DNA of 64,000 bases from Streptomyces sp. TG1A-8 (GCF_030499535.1 NZ_JASTLB010000004.1:124001-188000); one strand, 5' to 3'; positions 34,474 to 44,030 are shown, counted from the first letter of the stretch. Numbers and translations: made by a program. Notes: generated by a model from the letters alone, not told the origin.

Positions 34474-36095
34474 GTGATCTTGGGCGGGAGGGAGAGTTCC
34501 TGGCGTGCGGTGACGACGTCGATCACGGCGGGCCCCTGGTGTGCGAAGGCTTCGCGCAGTGCGTCGTCCAGGTCTCCGGCGCGCTCCACGCGAACCCCGT
34601 GCACGCCGGCTCCGCGGGCCACCGCGGCGAAGTCGGTGTCGCTCAGCTCCGTCCCGTAGGTGACCACTCCGGCGGCCTTCATCTCCAGTTCGACGAACGA
34701 CAGAGCGCCGTTGTTGAAGACGACGATCTTCACCGGCAGGTCGAGCTGGCGCAGGGTGAGCAACTCGCCCATCAGCATGGCCAGTCCTCCGTCGCCGGAC
34801 AGGGCCACCACCTGGCGGTCCGGGTACGCGGACTGGATGCCGATGGCATGCGGCAGCGCGTTGGCCATCGTGCCGTGGTTGAAGGAACCGATCAGCCGGC
34901 GGCGGCCGTTCATGGTCAGGTAGCGCGCGGCCCACACCGTGGGCGTGCCGACGTCGACGGTGAAGGCGGCGTCCTCGGTGGCCAGCCGGTCGATGGCGCG
35001 GGCCACCGTCTGCGGATGAATCGGCGCGTCCGAGGCCTTGGACGTGGCCAGCCGGTCCAGCCGCGCCCGCACCTGCCGGTAGTGGCCGATGATCTTCTCG
35101 GCGAACGAGGAGTCGGTGCGTTCCCGCAGCAGCGGCTTCAGGGCCTGTGCGGTGTCCTTGACGGTGCCGACGAGCGGCACCGTCACGCGCGTGCGCCGCC
35201 CGATGTTCTCCCCGCGCAGGTCGACCTGGACCACCGCCACACCCTCCGGCGGATAGAACTGCCGGTACGGGAAGTCGGTGCCGAGCATGAGCAGCGCGTC
35301 GCAGTGCTCCATCGCCCGGTAGCCGGAACTGAAGCCGATCAGCCCGGTCAGGCCGACGTCGTAGAGGTTGTCGTACTCGAGGTGCTCCTTGCCCCGCAGC
35401 GAGTGCACCACCGGTGCCCGCAGCCGCTCGGCGAGCGCCACCACCTCGTCGTGGGCGCCTTCGCAGCCCGCTCCGGCGAGGATGGTGACCCGCTCGGCCC
35501 CGTTGAGCACCTCGGCGGCCCGGCCCAGCGAGTCCTCGTCGGGACGCACGAGCGAGTGCGTCCTGTGCACTGCGACGGGCCGGACCGACCGGGGCAACTC
35601 GGCGAGGAACAGTTCGCCGGGGACGACCAGGACCGACACGCCCTGGCCTTCGACCGCCGCGCGCATGGCCATCTCCAGAAGCCGCGGGACCTGCTCCGGG
35701 TACGAGGCCAACTCGCAGTACAGGCTGCACTCGCGGAACAGCTCCTGCGGGTGGGTCTCCTGGAAGTAGGAACTGCCGATCTCGCTGCGCGGGATCTGAG
35801 CGGCGATGGCCAGCACCGGGACACGGCTGCGCTGGGCGTCGAACAGCCCGTTGATCAGGTGGAGGTTGCCGGGCCCGCAGCTTCCCACCGTCACCGCGAG
35901 CTGCCCGGTGGTGCCGGCGTCACCGGCCGCGGCGAACGCCGCGCTCTCCTCGTGGCGGGTGTGGGCCCAGGCGATACGGCCGTCGCGGCGCAGCGCGTCG
36001 GTGAAGCCGTTGAGCGAGTCGCCGGGCAGTCCGTAGACGCGCTGGACTCCCGACTCACGGAGGGTGGCGACCATCAGGTCGGCGACAGTAGTCAT
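34359..36095 (-). CDS. poxB: Pyruvate:quinone dehydrogenase (pyruvate oxidase, ThDP-dependent)
   Basis: The 578-residue protein has the three-domain ThDP enzyme layout. The N-terminal PYR domain carries the catalytic Glu in HTRHEESAAFAAAGDAGTTG; a central FAD-binding-type domain follows; the C-terminal PP domain has LSGDGGLAMLMGELLTL ... VVFNNGALSF (the GDG-x-NN thiamine site). Length and order match E. coli PoxB (572 aa), which oxidises pyruvate to acetate and CO2 and reduces membrane quinone. The C-terminal ~20 residues, which bind lipid in E. coli, are divergent. ATG 36095 has only a weak ribosome binding site. A group II intron ends only ~10 bp upstream and separates the gene from its old promoter. 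Confidence 0.85.
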   Translation of the reverse strand: MTTVADLMVATLRESGVQRVYGLPGDSLNGFTDALRRDGRIAWAHTRHEESAAFAAAGDAGTTGQLAVTVGSCGPGNLHLINGLFDAQRSRVPVLAIAAQIPRSEIGSSYFQETHPQELFRECSLYCELASYPEQVPRLLEMAMRAAVEGQGVSVLVVPGELFLAELPRSVRPVAVHRTHSLVRPDEDSLGRAAEVLNGAERVTILAGAGCEGAHDEVVALAERLRAPVVHSLRGKEHLEYDNLYDVGLTGLIGFSSGYRAMEHCDALLMLGTDFPYRQFYPPEGVAVVQVDLRGENIGRRTRVTVPLVGTVKDTAQALKPLLRERTDSSFAEKIIGHYRQVRARLDRLATSKASDAPIHPQTVARAIDRLATEDAAFTVDVGTPTVWAARYLTMNGRRRLIGSFNHGTMANALPHAIGIQSAYPDRQVVALSGDGGLAMLMGELLTLRQLDLPVKIVVFNNGALSFVELEMKAAGVVTYGTELSDTDFAAVARGAGVHGVRVERAGDLDDALREAFAHQGPAVIDVVTARQELSLPPKITYEQMKGFTLFATRTILSGGADEIVELAKTNLRMLSPE

Positions 36096-36104
36096 TGGTA
36101 GTCC

Positions 36105-38073
36105 GGGGCACGGAACTCTTTCGAGCCGTTTCCCCTTTCCCCTTTCAATCCGTGTGTGCGGTTTTCCCGCACACGGCTTACCGATGATCTTCTTGACAGG
36201 GTTACGCAGCCTTCGGATAGCGGATCGTGCCACGCAATCGGTACAGGCCGTGCCCGTTGAACCACTCTTCCGTCCACACCTTGATCTGGCCTGCTCGTAG
36301 GTTTCGACCTCGCTTCCTTACCATGAGTCCGCGAAGGCGCCCTACTACGTAGCCGTCGACCTGGATGAACTTCTTGGCGGCATTCCCGGTTCGGAAGTAG
36401 TTGCCCCAGCCGCGCAGGATCGGATTCACCTCCGCGATCACGTCGCGGATATCCGTTCCCGTCCGGCGGCGGTCGGTCCGTTCATGGACCCTGTCCCGGA
36501 GTCGCTTCATCGTCGCTTGCGACGGCCAGCGATGCAGATAGAAACGCACCTTGCGGTACTTCTCCCACATCCTGCCGGAGAAACGGGCCCTGAAGTGGCA
36601 GCCGAGGAAGTCGAGTCCTTCCCGGCCCTCTCTGAGGTCAACCAGCTTCGTCTTGTCCGGGTGCAGCTCCAGCCCCAGCGAGCCGAGGATCTCCCCGACC
36701 GCCCCCAGAGCCTTCCTGGTGTTGGCCACCGACCGGCACAGGACAACACCGTCGTCCGCGTACCGGACCAGTTCGCCGACACCGCGCTCAGCGAGCTCGG
36801 TGTCCAGGACGTGCAGGTAGATGTTGGCCAGCAAGGGTGAGATCACCCCGCCCTGCGGAGTCCCGGCGACCGTCCGCCGGACCTCCCCGTCCACCATCAC
36901 ACCCGCCTGGAGCCACAACCGCAGCAGCTTGAGCACCCTTCGGTCCGATACCCGCCGTCCCACTTCAGCAAGCAGCCGACCGTGATCGATCTCGCCGAAG
37001 AAGTTGCGGGTGTCGAACTCCACAACGACACAGCGGCCCTCGATGAAGCCCGTCCGAAGACGCTCCATCGCCTGCAACGCCGACCGCTTGGGCCGGTACC
37101 CGTACGAGGACGGCAGGAAATCCGCCTCGAACACCTGCTCCAGGAGGATCTTCGCCGCCTGCTGGGCCACTCTGTCGCGCACCGTGGGAATACCCAGCGG
37201 CCGCTTACCACCCTGTGGTTTCGGGATATCCACGCGCCTGGCCGGCGCCGGACGATACGTACCTGAGCGGAAAGCCTGCTGGAGTTCGCCGAGCAACCGC
37301 CGAACCCCGTACTGGCTCTCCACGAATTCCAGGGTGACCCGATCCACCCCGGAAGTCCCTCTGTTGGCCCGGACCCGTTCCCACGCCTCCCACAGGACGT
37401 CACCCCGGTGGATACGGTCGTACAGGGCGTGGAAACGTCGCTCCGGAGACTGCTTGGCCGCAGTCCGTAGCGCACGTTGAAGTTTTCGCACTTTCGAGAC
37501 GGACGCAGGCCCGTCCACTACGACCTGGAAATCCCGGCCGGGGTAGTTGACCGGTCTTTCTCCGGCCATGCCCTCGCGCTTACCTCCGCCACGAGCATGA
37601 TCAAAGTGGGGGTCCTTCCCTCCCGGCGCGTTATGTTGCACGCCGATCAGCGGTACTACGGCCCCCTCGGACTCCCGCTGCCCTCCGGACGACTTCACCA
37701 TCGGCTTATACGTCCGGTCTCCTGCCCGACGAAAGGCGTGGTCAGACGGGTCTCTCCTGTTCCGGCCCAGACTGTGCACACGTGCCGCCCCCCATACCCC
37801 GGAAGAACCCCGAGGGCTGACCCCGGAACAGGGCCCCCGAGACGTGGCCTTCGCCCTGACATGAGGGGCTCGGCTTCTCCGCTTTGAATCTGACGAGGCT
37901 GCAAGGTTCGCTTGATGCTACGGCCCGCGTACTTGCCCCCTCCGAAGAGGCTTTTGACATCCCGCTCAGCCCGTCGCGTCTCCACGACGAACCGGGACCT
38001 GCTACCGGGCACTCCGGTGCCTACCCGGGCGGGACTTCCACCCGCGAGCCTGGACCAGCTTTCAGGACGCAAC
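36105..38073 (-). mobile_element. Group II intron (ends approximate)
   Basis: It encodes a reverse transcriptase/maturase. Domain V is visible on the minus strand at 36147-36179: AAGCCGTGTGCGGGAAAA followed by CCGCACACACGG, a hairpin with the expected AGC base. A domain VI-like hairpin (CGGCTCGAAAGAGTTCCG) follows. The 5' end is probably near 38073 (GTTGCGTCCTGAAAGC). It lies immediately upstream of poxB. Exact splice boundaries were not fixed. Confidence 0.75.
36202..37701 (-). CDS. ltrA: Group II intron reverse transcriptase/maturase
   Basis: From ATG 37701 the product has 499 residues. The reverse-transcriptase domain shows RGTSGVDRVTLEFVE, GGKRPLGIPTVRDRVAQQA, GTPQGGVISPLLANIYL and RYADDGVVLCRS, whose YADD supplies the catalytic Asp pair. 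The GIIM maturase domain follows (ILRGWGNYFRTGNAAKKF). No HNH endonuclease domain follows, as in many bacterial class C-like introns. The first ~26 in-frame residues before Met 37701 are less convincing. The reading frame is intact, so splicing and mobility remain possible. Confidence 0.9.
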   Translation of the reverse strand: MVKSSGGQRESEGAVVPLIGVQHNAPGGKDPHFDHARGGGKREGMAGERPVNYPGRDFQVVVDGPASVSKVRKLQRALRTAAKQSPERRFHALYDRIHRGDVLWEAWERVRANRGTSGVDRVTLEFVESQYGVRRLLGELQQAFRSGTYRPAPARRVDIPKPQGGKRPLGIPTVRDRVAQQAAKILLEQVFEADFLPSSYGYRPKRSALQAMERLRTGFIEGRCVVVEFDTRNFFGEIDHGRLLAEVGRRVSDRRVLKLLRLWLQAGVMVDGEVRRTVAGTPQGGVISPLLANIYLHVLDTELAERGVGELVRYADDGVVLCRSVANTRKALGAVGEILGSLGLELHPDKTKLVDLREGREGLDFLGCHFRARFSGRMWEKYRKVRFYLHRWPSQATMKRLRDRVHERTDRRRTGTDIRDVIAEVNPILRGWGNYFRTGNAAKKFIQVDGYVVGRLRGLMVRKRGRNLRAGQIKVWTEEWFNGHGLYRLRGTIRYPKAA

Positions 38074-38169
38074 ATGATCTGATCCTAGGTAGGGGAGGTC
38101 CGGGGGGACCGCAGGCGATCACGGGGGGCTTCGGTCCGGCGGACCTGCGGCTTTCACGCGACGGCGGAT

Positions 38170-38496
38170 CTATGCCCCGCTGCCGGTGCCGGGGAAGGGC
38201 CCGACCCTGGCGGAGGGGCGGACGAGACGGTCGAACTCCTCAGCGGTGACGTACCCGGACGCCAGGGCGGCCTCGCGCAGCGTGCTGCCGTCGCCGTGTG
38301 CCGTGTGTGCGATGACGGAAGCCCGGTCGTATCCGACGGCCGGTGACAGCGCGGTCACCAGCATGAGCGACTGGTCGACGTAGGACTCGATCTGGCGCGC
38401 GTAGCCGGACCACTCCTGTCCCACGGTGAGGGGGACGGCATCCTCCAGGCTCGTCCGGCCGATCTTCACCACGGCCTGCCACTCGTCCGCCGGAGT
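38170..38496 (-). pseudogene. Aspartase/fumarase-family gene with large internal deletion
   Basis: WQAVVKIGRTSLEDAVPLTV plus GQEWSGYARQIE is the middle block of class II fumarase/aspartase proteins. It is joined directly to ALSPAVGYDRASVIAHTAHG and TLREAALASGYVTAEEFDRL, the C-terminal block. Roughly 200 residues between the blocks, including the signature loop, and the whole N-terminus are missing. It lies between the intron and the malic enzyme gene on the same strand, so it once was part of a dicarboxylate pathway cluster. Confidence 0.65.
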
Positions 38497-38637
38497 CGGT
38501 CTCGCGCCGTGTGCCCGAGACGCTCAGACCGACGGGAACGTTCCGTATCCGCGGAGCGGTGCAGCCGTCGTCCGTTGCCCGGCCAACGGGGAGGCCTCGG
38601 GCCGCGGATGAGCCCGCGGCAGAGGCGTCCGGGGCCG

Positions 38638-40308
38638 TCACGGCATCTCGTTCGGGTAGGCGGGCTCCCACATGCTGCTGCGGACGGCCTGTTCGGGGTC
38701 TTCGATCGGCCGGGTGGCGACGCCGTCCCGGAGCGCCGCGCGGACCACGGCGGTGGCGGTGATCGCCGAGGATTCCCTCAGGTCCTCCACCGGCGGGAGC
38801 AGCGCGGCTCCCGGCGCGGACACGTCGACCTGGTCGGCCACCGCCTGGGCGGCGGCCAGCAGCATGCCCTTGGTGACCTTCGACGCCCCGGCGACGATGG
38901 TGCCCAGGCCCAGACCGGGGAAGAGCAGCGCGTTGTTGGCCTGCCCTATCCGGTGGGTCACCCCTTCGTACACGACGGGCTCGACGGGGATGCCCGTCGT
39001 GACCAGAGCCGTGCCCTTGGACCACGCCAGCACGTCGGCGGGCATCGCCTCGATCCGCGAGGTGGGGTTGGACAGGGGGAAGATGACCGGGCGCGCGGTT
39101 CCTGCGGCCATCGCCTCGACCACCTGCCGGTCGAACGCGCCCGGACGGCCAGACGTGCCCAGCAGAAGGGTCGGCTTGACCTGCCGTACCGTCTCCAGCA
39201 GCGACACGGCGTCCCCGTCGGTGGCCCAGCCCCTCACATCGGACCGGTCACGCGCGTAGGTCCGCTGGTAGTACCGCAGGTCGCTCATGTCGGAGCACAG
39301 CAGCCCCTGCCGGTCGATGAGCCACACCTGCGCCGTGGCCTGCTGCTCGGTCGCTCCGTCCCGGACCATGGCGTCGCGCAGCTGGTCGGCGATCCCGACC
39401 CCGGCGGTGCCGGCGCCGAACACCACCAGGCGCTGGTCGCGCATCGGCACACCGCTCACCTTGACCGCCGCCAGGGTCGCCGCCAGGGTGATCGCGCCGG
39501 TTCCCTGCATGTCGTCGTTGAAGATCCGGTAGGTGTCGCCGTGCGTCTCCAGGATGCGCCGGGCGTTGCCGGGCCCGAAGTCCTCGAAGTGCAGCAGAGC
39601 GTGCGGGAAGCGGTCGGCGGCGGTGCGCAGGTACTTCTCGATGAACGCGTCGTAGGCGGCGCCGCCCACCCGGGGGTGCCGGTTGCCCAGGTAGAGCGGA
39701 TCGTCCAGCAGCGACTGGCGGTTCGTGCCCACATCCAGTGACACGGCCACGACCCTGCTCGGATCGACGCCGGCGGCCGCGGTGTAGACGGCCAGCTTGC
39801 CAACCGCGATCTGGATACCGCCCACGCCCCAGTCGCCGATTCCGAGGATCGACTCGGCGTCGCTGCACACGATCAGGTCGACGTCGTCCGGTCCCAGTTC
39901 CAGGGTCGCGAACGCCTCGTCCATATCGTCCGGCTCGTCGACGGACAGGAACAGACCGCGGGGCCGGCGGTACTCGTGGGAGTAGTGCTCGATCGCTTCA
40001 CCGACCGTCGGGTTGTAGACGATCGGCAGGAGCTCGACGAGGTGGTCGCAGAGCACCTTGAAGTACAGGGTCTCGTTGCGGTCGTGCAACTGCTCCAGGT
40101 ACACGTTCCTGGCCAGGTCACTCGGCAGGGAACCCAGCTGACGGTACGCCCGCTCGGCCTGCTGCCCCAGGGTCAGCACCCCCGAGGGCAGCCGCCCGGT
40201 CAGGCCCAGCTTCTTACGCTCGCTCCGTGTGAACGCGACACCGCGGTTCAGCAGCGGGTCGGACAGAGCCGTCGGGATGGCAGGCGTCAGCCGGCCGGAC
40301 TTCGTCAT
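38638..40308 (-). CDS. NAD-dependent malic enzyme
   Basis: ATG 40308 after GGAGACCATC opens 556 residues. N-terminal malic domain: RNVYLEQLHDRNETLYFKVL, the Tyr-containing VYNPTVGEAIEHYSHEYRRP and RGLFLSVD. Metal/NAD region: LLHFEDFGPGNARRILE, IFNDDMQGTGAITLAATLA and the Rossmann motif VVFGAGTAGVGIADQLRD. Length fits the SfcA/MaeA type. It decarboxylates malate to pyruvate with NAD reduction and thus could feed the PoxB enzyme encoded nearby. The reading frame is intact. Confidence 0.9.
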   Translation of the reverse strand: MTKSGRLTPAIPTALSDPLLNRGVAFTRSERKKLGLTGRLPSGVLTLGQQAERAYRQLGSLPSDLARNVYLEQLHDRNETLYFKVLCDHLVELLPIVYNPTVGEAIEHYSHEYRRPRGLFLSVDEPDDMDEAFATLELGPDDVDLIVCSDAESILGIGDWGVGGIQIAVGKLAVYTAAAGVDPSRVVAVSLDVGTNRQSLLDDPLYLGNRHPRVGGAAYDAFIEKYLRTAADRFPHALLHFEDFGPGNARRILETHGDTYRIFNDDMQGTGAITLAATLAAVKVSGVPMRDQRLVVFGAGTAGVGIADQLRDAMVRDGATEQQATAQVWLIDRQGLLCSDMSDLRYYQRTYARDRSDVRGWATDGDAVSLLETVRQVKPTLLLGTSGRPGAFDRQVVEAMAAGTARPVIFPLSNPTSRIEAMPADVLAWSKGTALVTTGIPVEPVVYEGVTHRIGQANNALLFPGLGLGTIVAGASKVTKGMLLAAAQAVADQVDVSAPGAALLPPVEDLRESSAITATAVVRAALRDGVATRPIEDPEQAVRSSMWEPAYPNEMP

Positions 40309-40412
40309 GATGGTCTCCGTGGGTATCACTCGTCCGAGGCGCCGCAGCAGGACGAGCGCGAGGGTTGCGCGATCGCCGCCGCCCCCGCTGTTCGTCGCTG
40401 CGGGCAGGGCGG

Positions 40413-40748
40413 TCAGACGATGTCGAGCAGATCCAGGAACGGTTCGGCGGCGGGGGCGTCGCCTGTGCTGTCGCAATGCTCACGCCAGGGCGTGCGGGTC
40501 GTGGCCCAGGAGATGAAGTCGGTGGCCGTGCTGCGGATCCGGACGTTGCCGTCGGCCCCGGGCGCCACGGTCAGGCGCCTGGGGCTCGGCCGCTTCGTGG
40601 GCAAGGGCCCCCAAGTGGGCGTTCACGTCGATCACCCGCCAACCCGCGCAGGCCGATGGCATGTTCCATGCCTCCTCGTTCACCAGCGGCACGATGTCCG
40701 CCAGTTGGGCGGTGCTGGCCCGCGCGGCGTCCAGGCCGGCTCGGGTCA
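40413..40748 (-). pseudogene. Maleylpyruvate isomerase-like (DinB/MDMPI) gene, internally deleted
   Basis: ATG 40748 opens TRAGLDAARASTAQLADIVP, EEAWNMPSACAGWRVIDVNA and HLGALAHEAA, the N-terminal MDMPI metal-binding part. The expected middle is missing. In another frame the C-terminal end RLTVAPGADGNVRIRSTATD ... EPFLDLLDIV follows directly. A ~250-residue protein has collapsed to two pieces joined out of frame. The deletion style resembles that of the aspartase-like remnant nearby. Confidence 0.6.
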
Positions 40749-40838
40749 TCGTCTTCTCCCTCCTCTCAGGGCCGGTCGTTACGGGCGGCCGGCATGGGTC
40801 GGTCGGCATGGGTCGGCCGGATGCCCGGACGATGCCGG

Positions 40839-41738
40839 TCAGGCTGTTCCGGCCCGGCGTGACTGGCGGTAGGTGGCCGCCACGTCGGCCCGGCCCAGAC
40901 CGTTGCGCGCAGCCGACTGAAGCCGGTCGCGGACCACCTCCGCGATGCCCAGCCGCAACCCCGCGCCGCGTGCCGCCTCCACGATCAGGCCGGCGTCCTT
41001 GGCCGCCGCCTCCAGCGGGAAGGAGGGAGCGTCGAGGTCGTCGCTGATCATCCTCGGTCCCTTGGACCGGACGTACGCGCTGTCCAGCGCGCTGCCGGTG
41101 ATGGCGTCGATCACCTTGCTCGGATCGACGCCCAGGGCGTCGGCGAGAGTGAGGGCCTCAGCGATGCCCTCGACGGTGGTCAGCACCCAGGCGTTGTAGG
41201 CGAGTTTGAGGCCACTGGGCCGGCCGATCCCCTCCAGCCAGATCGTGCGCTCGCCCACCGCCTCCAGGACCGGCCGCACACGCTCACGCGCGCCTTCCCA
41301 GGAAGCGGCGGCCAGCACGGTCAGGGTGCCGGCGACCGCCGGTTCCTTCGTCCCCAGCAAAGGCGCCTCCACATAGGCGACGCCGAAGCCGGCCGCCTGC
41401 TCCGCCAGACGCCCGCTGCCCTCCGGTGAGACCGTGCAGCATTGCAGCCACACCGCGTCCCGCTCCAGGCCGTCACGGGCCTTGTCCATCACCTCGGCCA
41501 CGACCCGCTCGTTGGCGAGAACGGTCAGGACGACCCCCGCGCCACGGCATGCTTCGGCCGCCGTGTCACAGACCACGGCACCGACCCCCGCCAGGGGCTC
41601 GGCAGCCGTGGAGTCACGGTTCCACACCTGGAGCCCCAGCCCGGCCTTCGCGATGTTCCGCGCCATGGCGTCCCCCATGGTCCCGATCCCGAGGACCGCC
41701 ACCACAAGGCGACCCGGCTCGCCGTTCGCTGCGCTCAT
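40839..41738 (-). CDS. NAD(P)-dependent beta-hydroxyacid dehydrogenase (3-hydroxyisobutyrate type)
   Basis: ATG 41738 is preceded by GGAGCGGAGATGCACGG; an ATG at 41777 that overlaps the upstream stop is an alternative. The 299-residue protein has the Rossmann start VVAVLGIGTMGDAMARNIAK, the substrate-site segment CCTVSPEGSGRLAEQAAGFG and the catalytic Lys region GLKLAYNAWVLTTVEGIAEA. It oxidises 3-hydroxyisobutyrate, tartronate semialdehyde or a similar short hydroxy acid. It follows the succinate-semialdehyde dehydrogenase gene closely, so the pair probably handles a C4 hydroxy acid/semialdehyde route. Confidence 0.85.
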   Translation of the reverse strand: MSAANGEPGRLVVAVLGIGTMGDAMARNIAKAGLGLQVWNRDSTAAEPLAGVGAVVCDTAAEACRGAGVVLTVLANERVVAEVMDKARDGLERDAVWLQCCTVSPEGSGRLAEQAAGFGVAYVEAPLLGTKEPAVAGTLTVLAAASWEGARERVRPVLEAVGERTIWLEGIGRPSGLKLAYNAWVLTTVEGIAEALTLADALGVDPSKVIDAITGSALDSAYVRSKGPRMISDDLDAPSFPLEAAAKDAGLIVEAARGAGLRLGIAEVVRDRLQSAARNGLGRADVAATYRQSRRAGTA

Positions 41739-41769
41739 CCGTGCATCTCCGCTCCGTCCGACGCGCTGT

Positions 41770-43152
41770 TCAGACATCCTCGCCGATCCAGACGGTCTTG
41801 GCGTTCATGAACTCCCGCATGCCCAGATCGGACAGCTCCCGGCCGTAGCCACTGCGCTTCACCCCGCCGAAAGGGATCTCCGGGTAGCTCGTGGTGTTGC
41901 CGTTGATGAAGGCCATGCCCGACTGGACATCCCGGATGAACATCTCCCGCTCCACCGGGTCCTCACTCCACAGGTTCGACCCCAGCCCGTAGGGGTGACC
42001 GTTGGCCTCCCGCAGCGCCTCTTCCAGCGAGGAGACGACGAACACCTGCGCCACCGGCCCGAAGACCTCTTCGTGGTACATCTTCATCCCCGGTGTCACG
42101 CCGGTCAGTACGGTCGGCGGGTAGAACCACCCAGGCCGCTCCGGCCGCTTCCCGCCCACCAGCACGGTCGCACCCTTGCCGACCGCGTCGTCGACATACG
42201 CCTCCACGTCCTCCCGTCCGGACTCCGTCGCCAACGGGCCGACGTCCGTACGCTCGTCCATCGGGTCCCCCACCACCAGCGCTTCCATCTTCGACGCGAA
42301 CAGACCGAGGAACGCCTCCGCGATGTCCTGGTGCACGTAGAACCGCTTGCCGTTGATGCAGGACTGCCCGTTGTTCAGCGTGCGTGCCCGGACCGCCGCG
42401 TCCGCGGCCCGCTCCAGATCGGTGGAGGGCATCACGATGAAGGGGTCGGAGCCGCCCAGTTCGAGAACGACCTTCTTGATCTCCTCGCCGGCGATGGTGG
42501 CCACCGACTGCCCCGCAGGCTCACTGCCGGTCAACGTGGCGGCCTTGACCCGCTCGTCACGCAGCACCTGCTCCACCCGCCGGGCGGAGATGAGCAGCGT
42601 CTGGAAGACACCGTCGGGAAAGCCCGCCTCCCGGAACAACCGCTCCATGTACAGCGCGCACTGCGGCACATTGGAGGCGTGCTTGAGCACTCCGACATTA
42701 CCGGCCAGCAGTGCCGGCGCCGCGAAGCGCATGGCCTGCCACATCGGCAGGTTCCACGGCATCACCGCCAGCACCACACCGATCGGCTGGTACGTCACGA
42801 ACGTCTTCGTCGCTCCGACCCGCCCCGCGTCGCCCGGCAGATCCCGCAGGAAGCCCGGCCCCTGCGCGGCGTAGAACCGCAGCCCGTGAACGCACTTGGC
42901 CACCTCGTCCCGGGCCGCCCGGAGGGTCTTGCCCATCTCCGTGGTGATCATCCGGCTGACGGTCTCCGCCTCCTCCTCGAGCAGGTCCGCGGCCCGGCTC
43001 AACCAGCCCGCCCGCTCCTCGACGGTCGTCAACCGGTACGACTCGGCCGCGGCGGCCGCGCGGGCAAGCTTTTCCTCCAGCTGTTCAGGGGTGAGCTCGT
43101 CGAAGTTTTTGAGAACCTCACCCGTTACCGGGCTCGTGGTTTGGATAGCCAT
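41770..43152 (-). CDS. gabD: NAD(P)-dependent succinate-semialdehyde dehydrogenase (aldehyde dehydrogenase family)
   Basis: The 460-residue aldehyde dehydrogenase has PWNLPMWQAMRFAAPALLAG (cofactor and active-site Asn), catalytic Glu in KKVVLELGGSDPFIV and catalytic Cys in NNGQSCINGKRFYV. The C-terminal end FGGVKRSGYGRELSDLGMRE is intact. It is closest to the short GabD/Sad type that converts succinate semialdehyde to succinate; other aldehydes are possible. It is the first gene of a minus-strand operon with the hydroxyacid dehydrogenase. Only ~32 bp separate its ATG from an IS6-family element, so its native promoter has been lost. Confidence 0.88.
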   Translation of the reverse strand: MAIQTTSPVTGEVLKNFDELTPEQLEEKLARAAAAAESYRLTTVEERAGWLSRAADLLEEEAETVSRMITTEMGKTLRAARDEVAKCVHGLRFYAAQGPGFLRDLPGDAGRVGATKTFVTYQPIGVVLAVMPWNLPMWQAMRFAAPALLAGNVGVLKHASNVPQCALYMERLFREAGFPDGVFQTLLISARRVEQVLRDERVKAATLTGSEPAGQSVATIAGEEIKKVVLELGGSDPFIVMPSTDLERAADAAVRARTLNNGQSCINGKRFYVHQDIAEAFLGLFASKMEALVVGDPMDERTDVGPLATESGREDVEAYVDDAVGKGATVLVGGKRPERPGWFYPPTVLTGVTPGMKMYHEEVFGPVAQVFVVSSLEEALREANGHPYGLGSNLWSEDPVEREMFIRDVQSGMAFINGNTTSYPEIPFGGVKRSGYGRELSDLGMREFMNAKTVWIGEDV

Positions 43153-43184
43153 AATTCCACACTATGCCAGGAAGCGAGATGAAA

Positions 43185-44030
43185 GGCGCTGTCACGTTGG
43201 CTGACCGGATGGGATGATTTTCTGGTTGGTTGTGCTGGGAGGGGTCGTCCGTGGGCAGTGCACCGCCGTCGTACAAGGGGCACCGGTACCCGGTCGAGGT
43301 GATCGCGCACTGCGTGTGGCGGTACTTTCGCTTCCCGCTCAGCTTCCGCGAGGTCGAGGAGCTGGTGCTGGAGCGCGGCGTGATAGTGACCTCCGAGACG
43401 GTCCGCCGCTGGTGCGCGACGTTCGGGCAGTCCTACGCCAACGGCCCGCGCCGCCGCCAGCCCCGGCCCGGGGACAAGTGGCACCTGGACGAGGTCTTCG
43501 TCAGGGTCAACGGCGAGCAGCGGTACCTGTGGCGGGCCGTCGACGCCGGCGGCAACGTGCTCGACATCTTGGTCCAGAGCCGGCGGGACACCGCTGCGGC
43601 CAGGCGCTTCTTCCGTAAACTACTCAAGAAGACTTGCTCGGTGCCGTGGGTGGTGGTCACCGGCAAGCTCCGTTCCTACGACGCGGCCCACCGCGAGGTC
43701 ATGCCCTTGGTCGAGCACCGCTCGCACAAGGGCCTGAACAACCGGGCCGAGAACAGTCATCAGCCCACCCGGCAGCGTGAACGCGCCATGAAAGGCTTCC
43801 GCGGCGTCGGCGGAGCCCAGCGGTTCCTGTCCGCGTTCAGCGGCATCCCACCCCACTTCCGACCCCGCCACCTGATGAGCGCCCCCGGCCACCGAGCCGA
43901 GACGGCCATCCGCTACGCGATCTGGGACCAGATCACCGGCGCCGCCGGCCAGCCCGCCAAGACTTGAGCACCGGCCCGAAACCCGGCCCTCCCCACACCC
44001 CGATACGCGGTCAGAGACCCACGCACCCAA
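43185..44030 (+). mobile_element. IS6-family insertion sequence, copy 2 (right end replaced by IS5-type element)
   Basis: The left repeat GGCGCTGTCACGTT starts at 43185. The sequence runs to CACGCACCCAA at 44030, where the IS5-family element begins. The corresponding end in the inverted copy at 58.6 kb continues with ATAATGTGACAGCGCC, so ~15 bp including the terminal repeat are missing here. It is nearly identical to the copy at 58572-59435. Confidence 0.88.
43251..43967 (+). CDS. IS6-family transposase with altered catalytic Asp
   Basis: GTG 43251 after GGGAGGGGTCGTCC opens 238 residues with the family order KGHRYPVEVIAHCVW, a helix-turn-helix, KWHLDEVFVRV (Asp), VVVTGKLRSYDAAH and NRAENSHQPTRQ (Glu). 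The second catalytic Asp, found as TDKL in the copies at 24.4 and 55.1 kb, is Gly here (TGKL). The same change occurs in the copy at 58.6 kb. The protein is full length but predicted catalytically dead. Confidence 0.88.
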   Translation: MGSAPPSYKGHRYPVEVIAHCVWRYFRFPLSFREVEELVLERGVIVTSETVRRWCATFGQSYANGPRRRQPRPGDKWHLDEVFVRVNGEQRYLWRAVDAGGNVLDILVQSRRDTAAARRFFRKLLKKTCSVPWVVVTGKLRSYDAAHREVMPLVEHRSHKGLNNRAENSHQPTRQRERAMKGFRGVGGAQRFLSAFSGIPPHFRPRHLMSAPGHRAETAIRYAIWDQITGAAGQPAKT

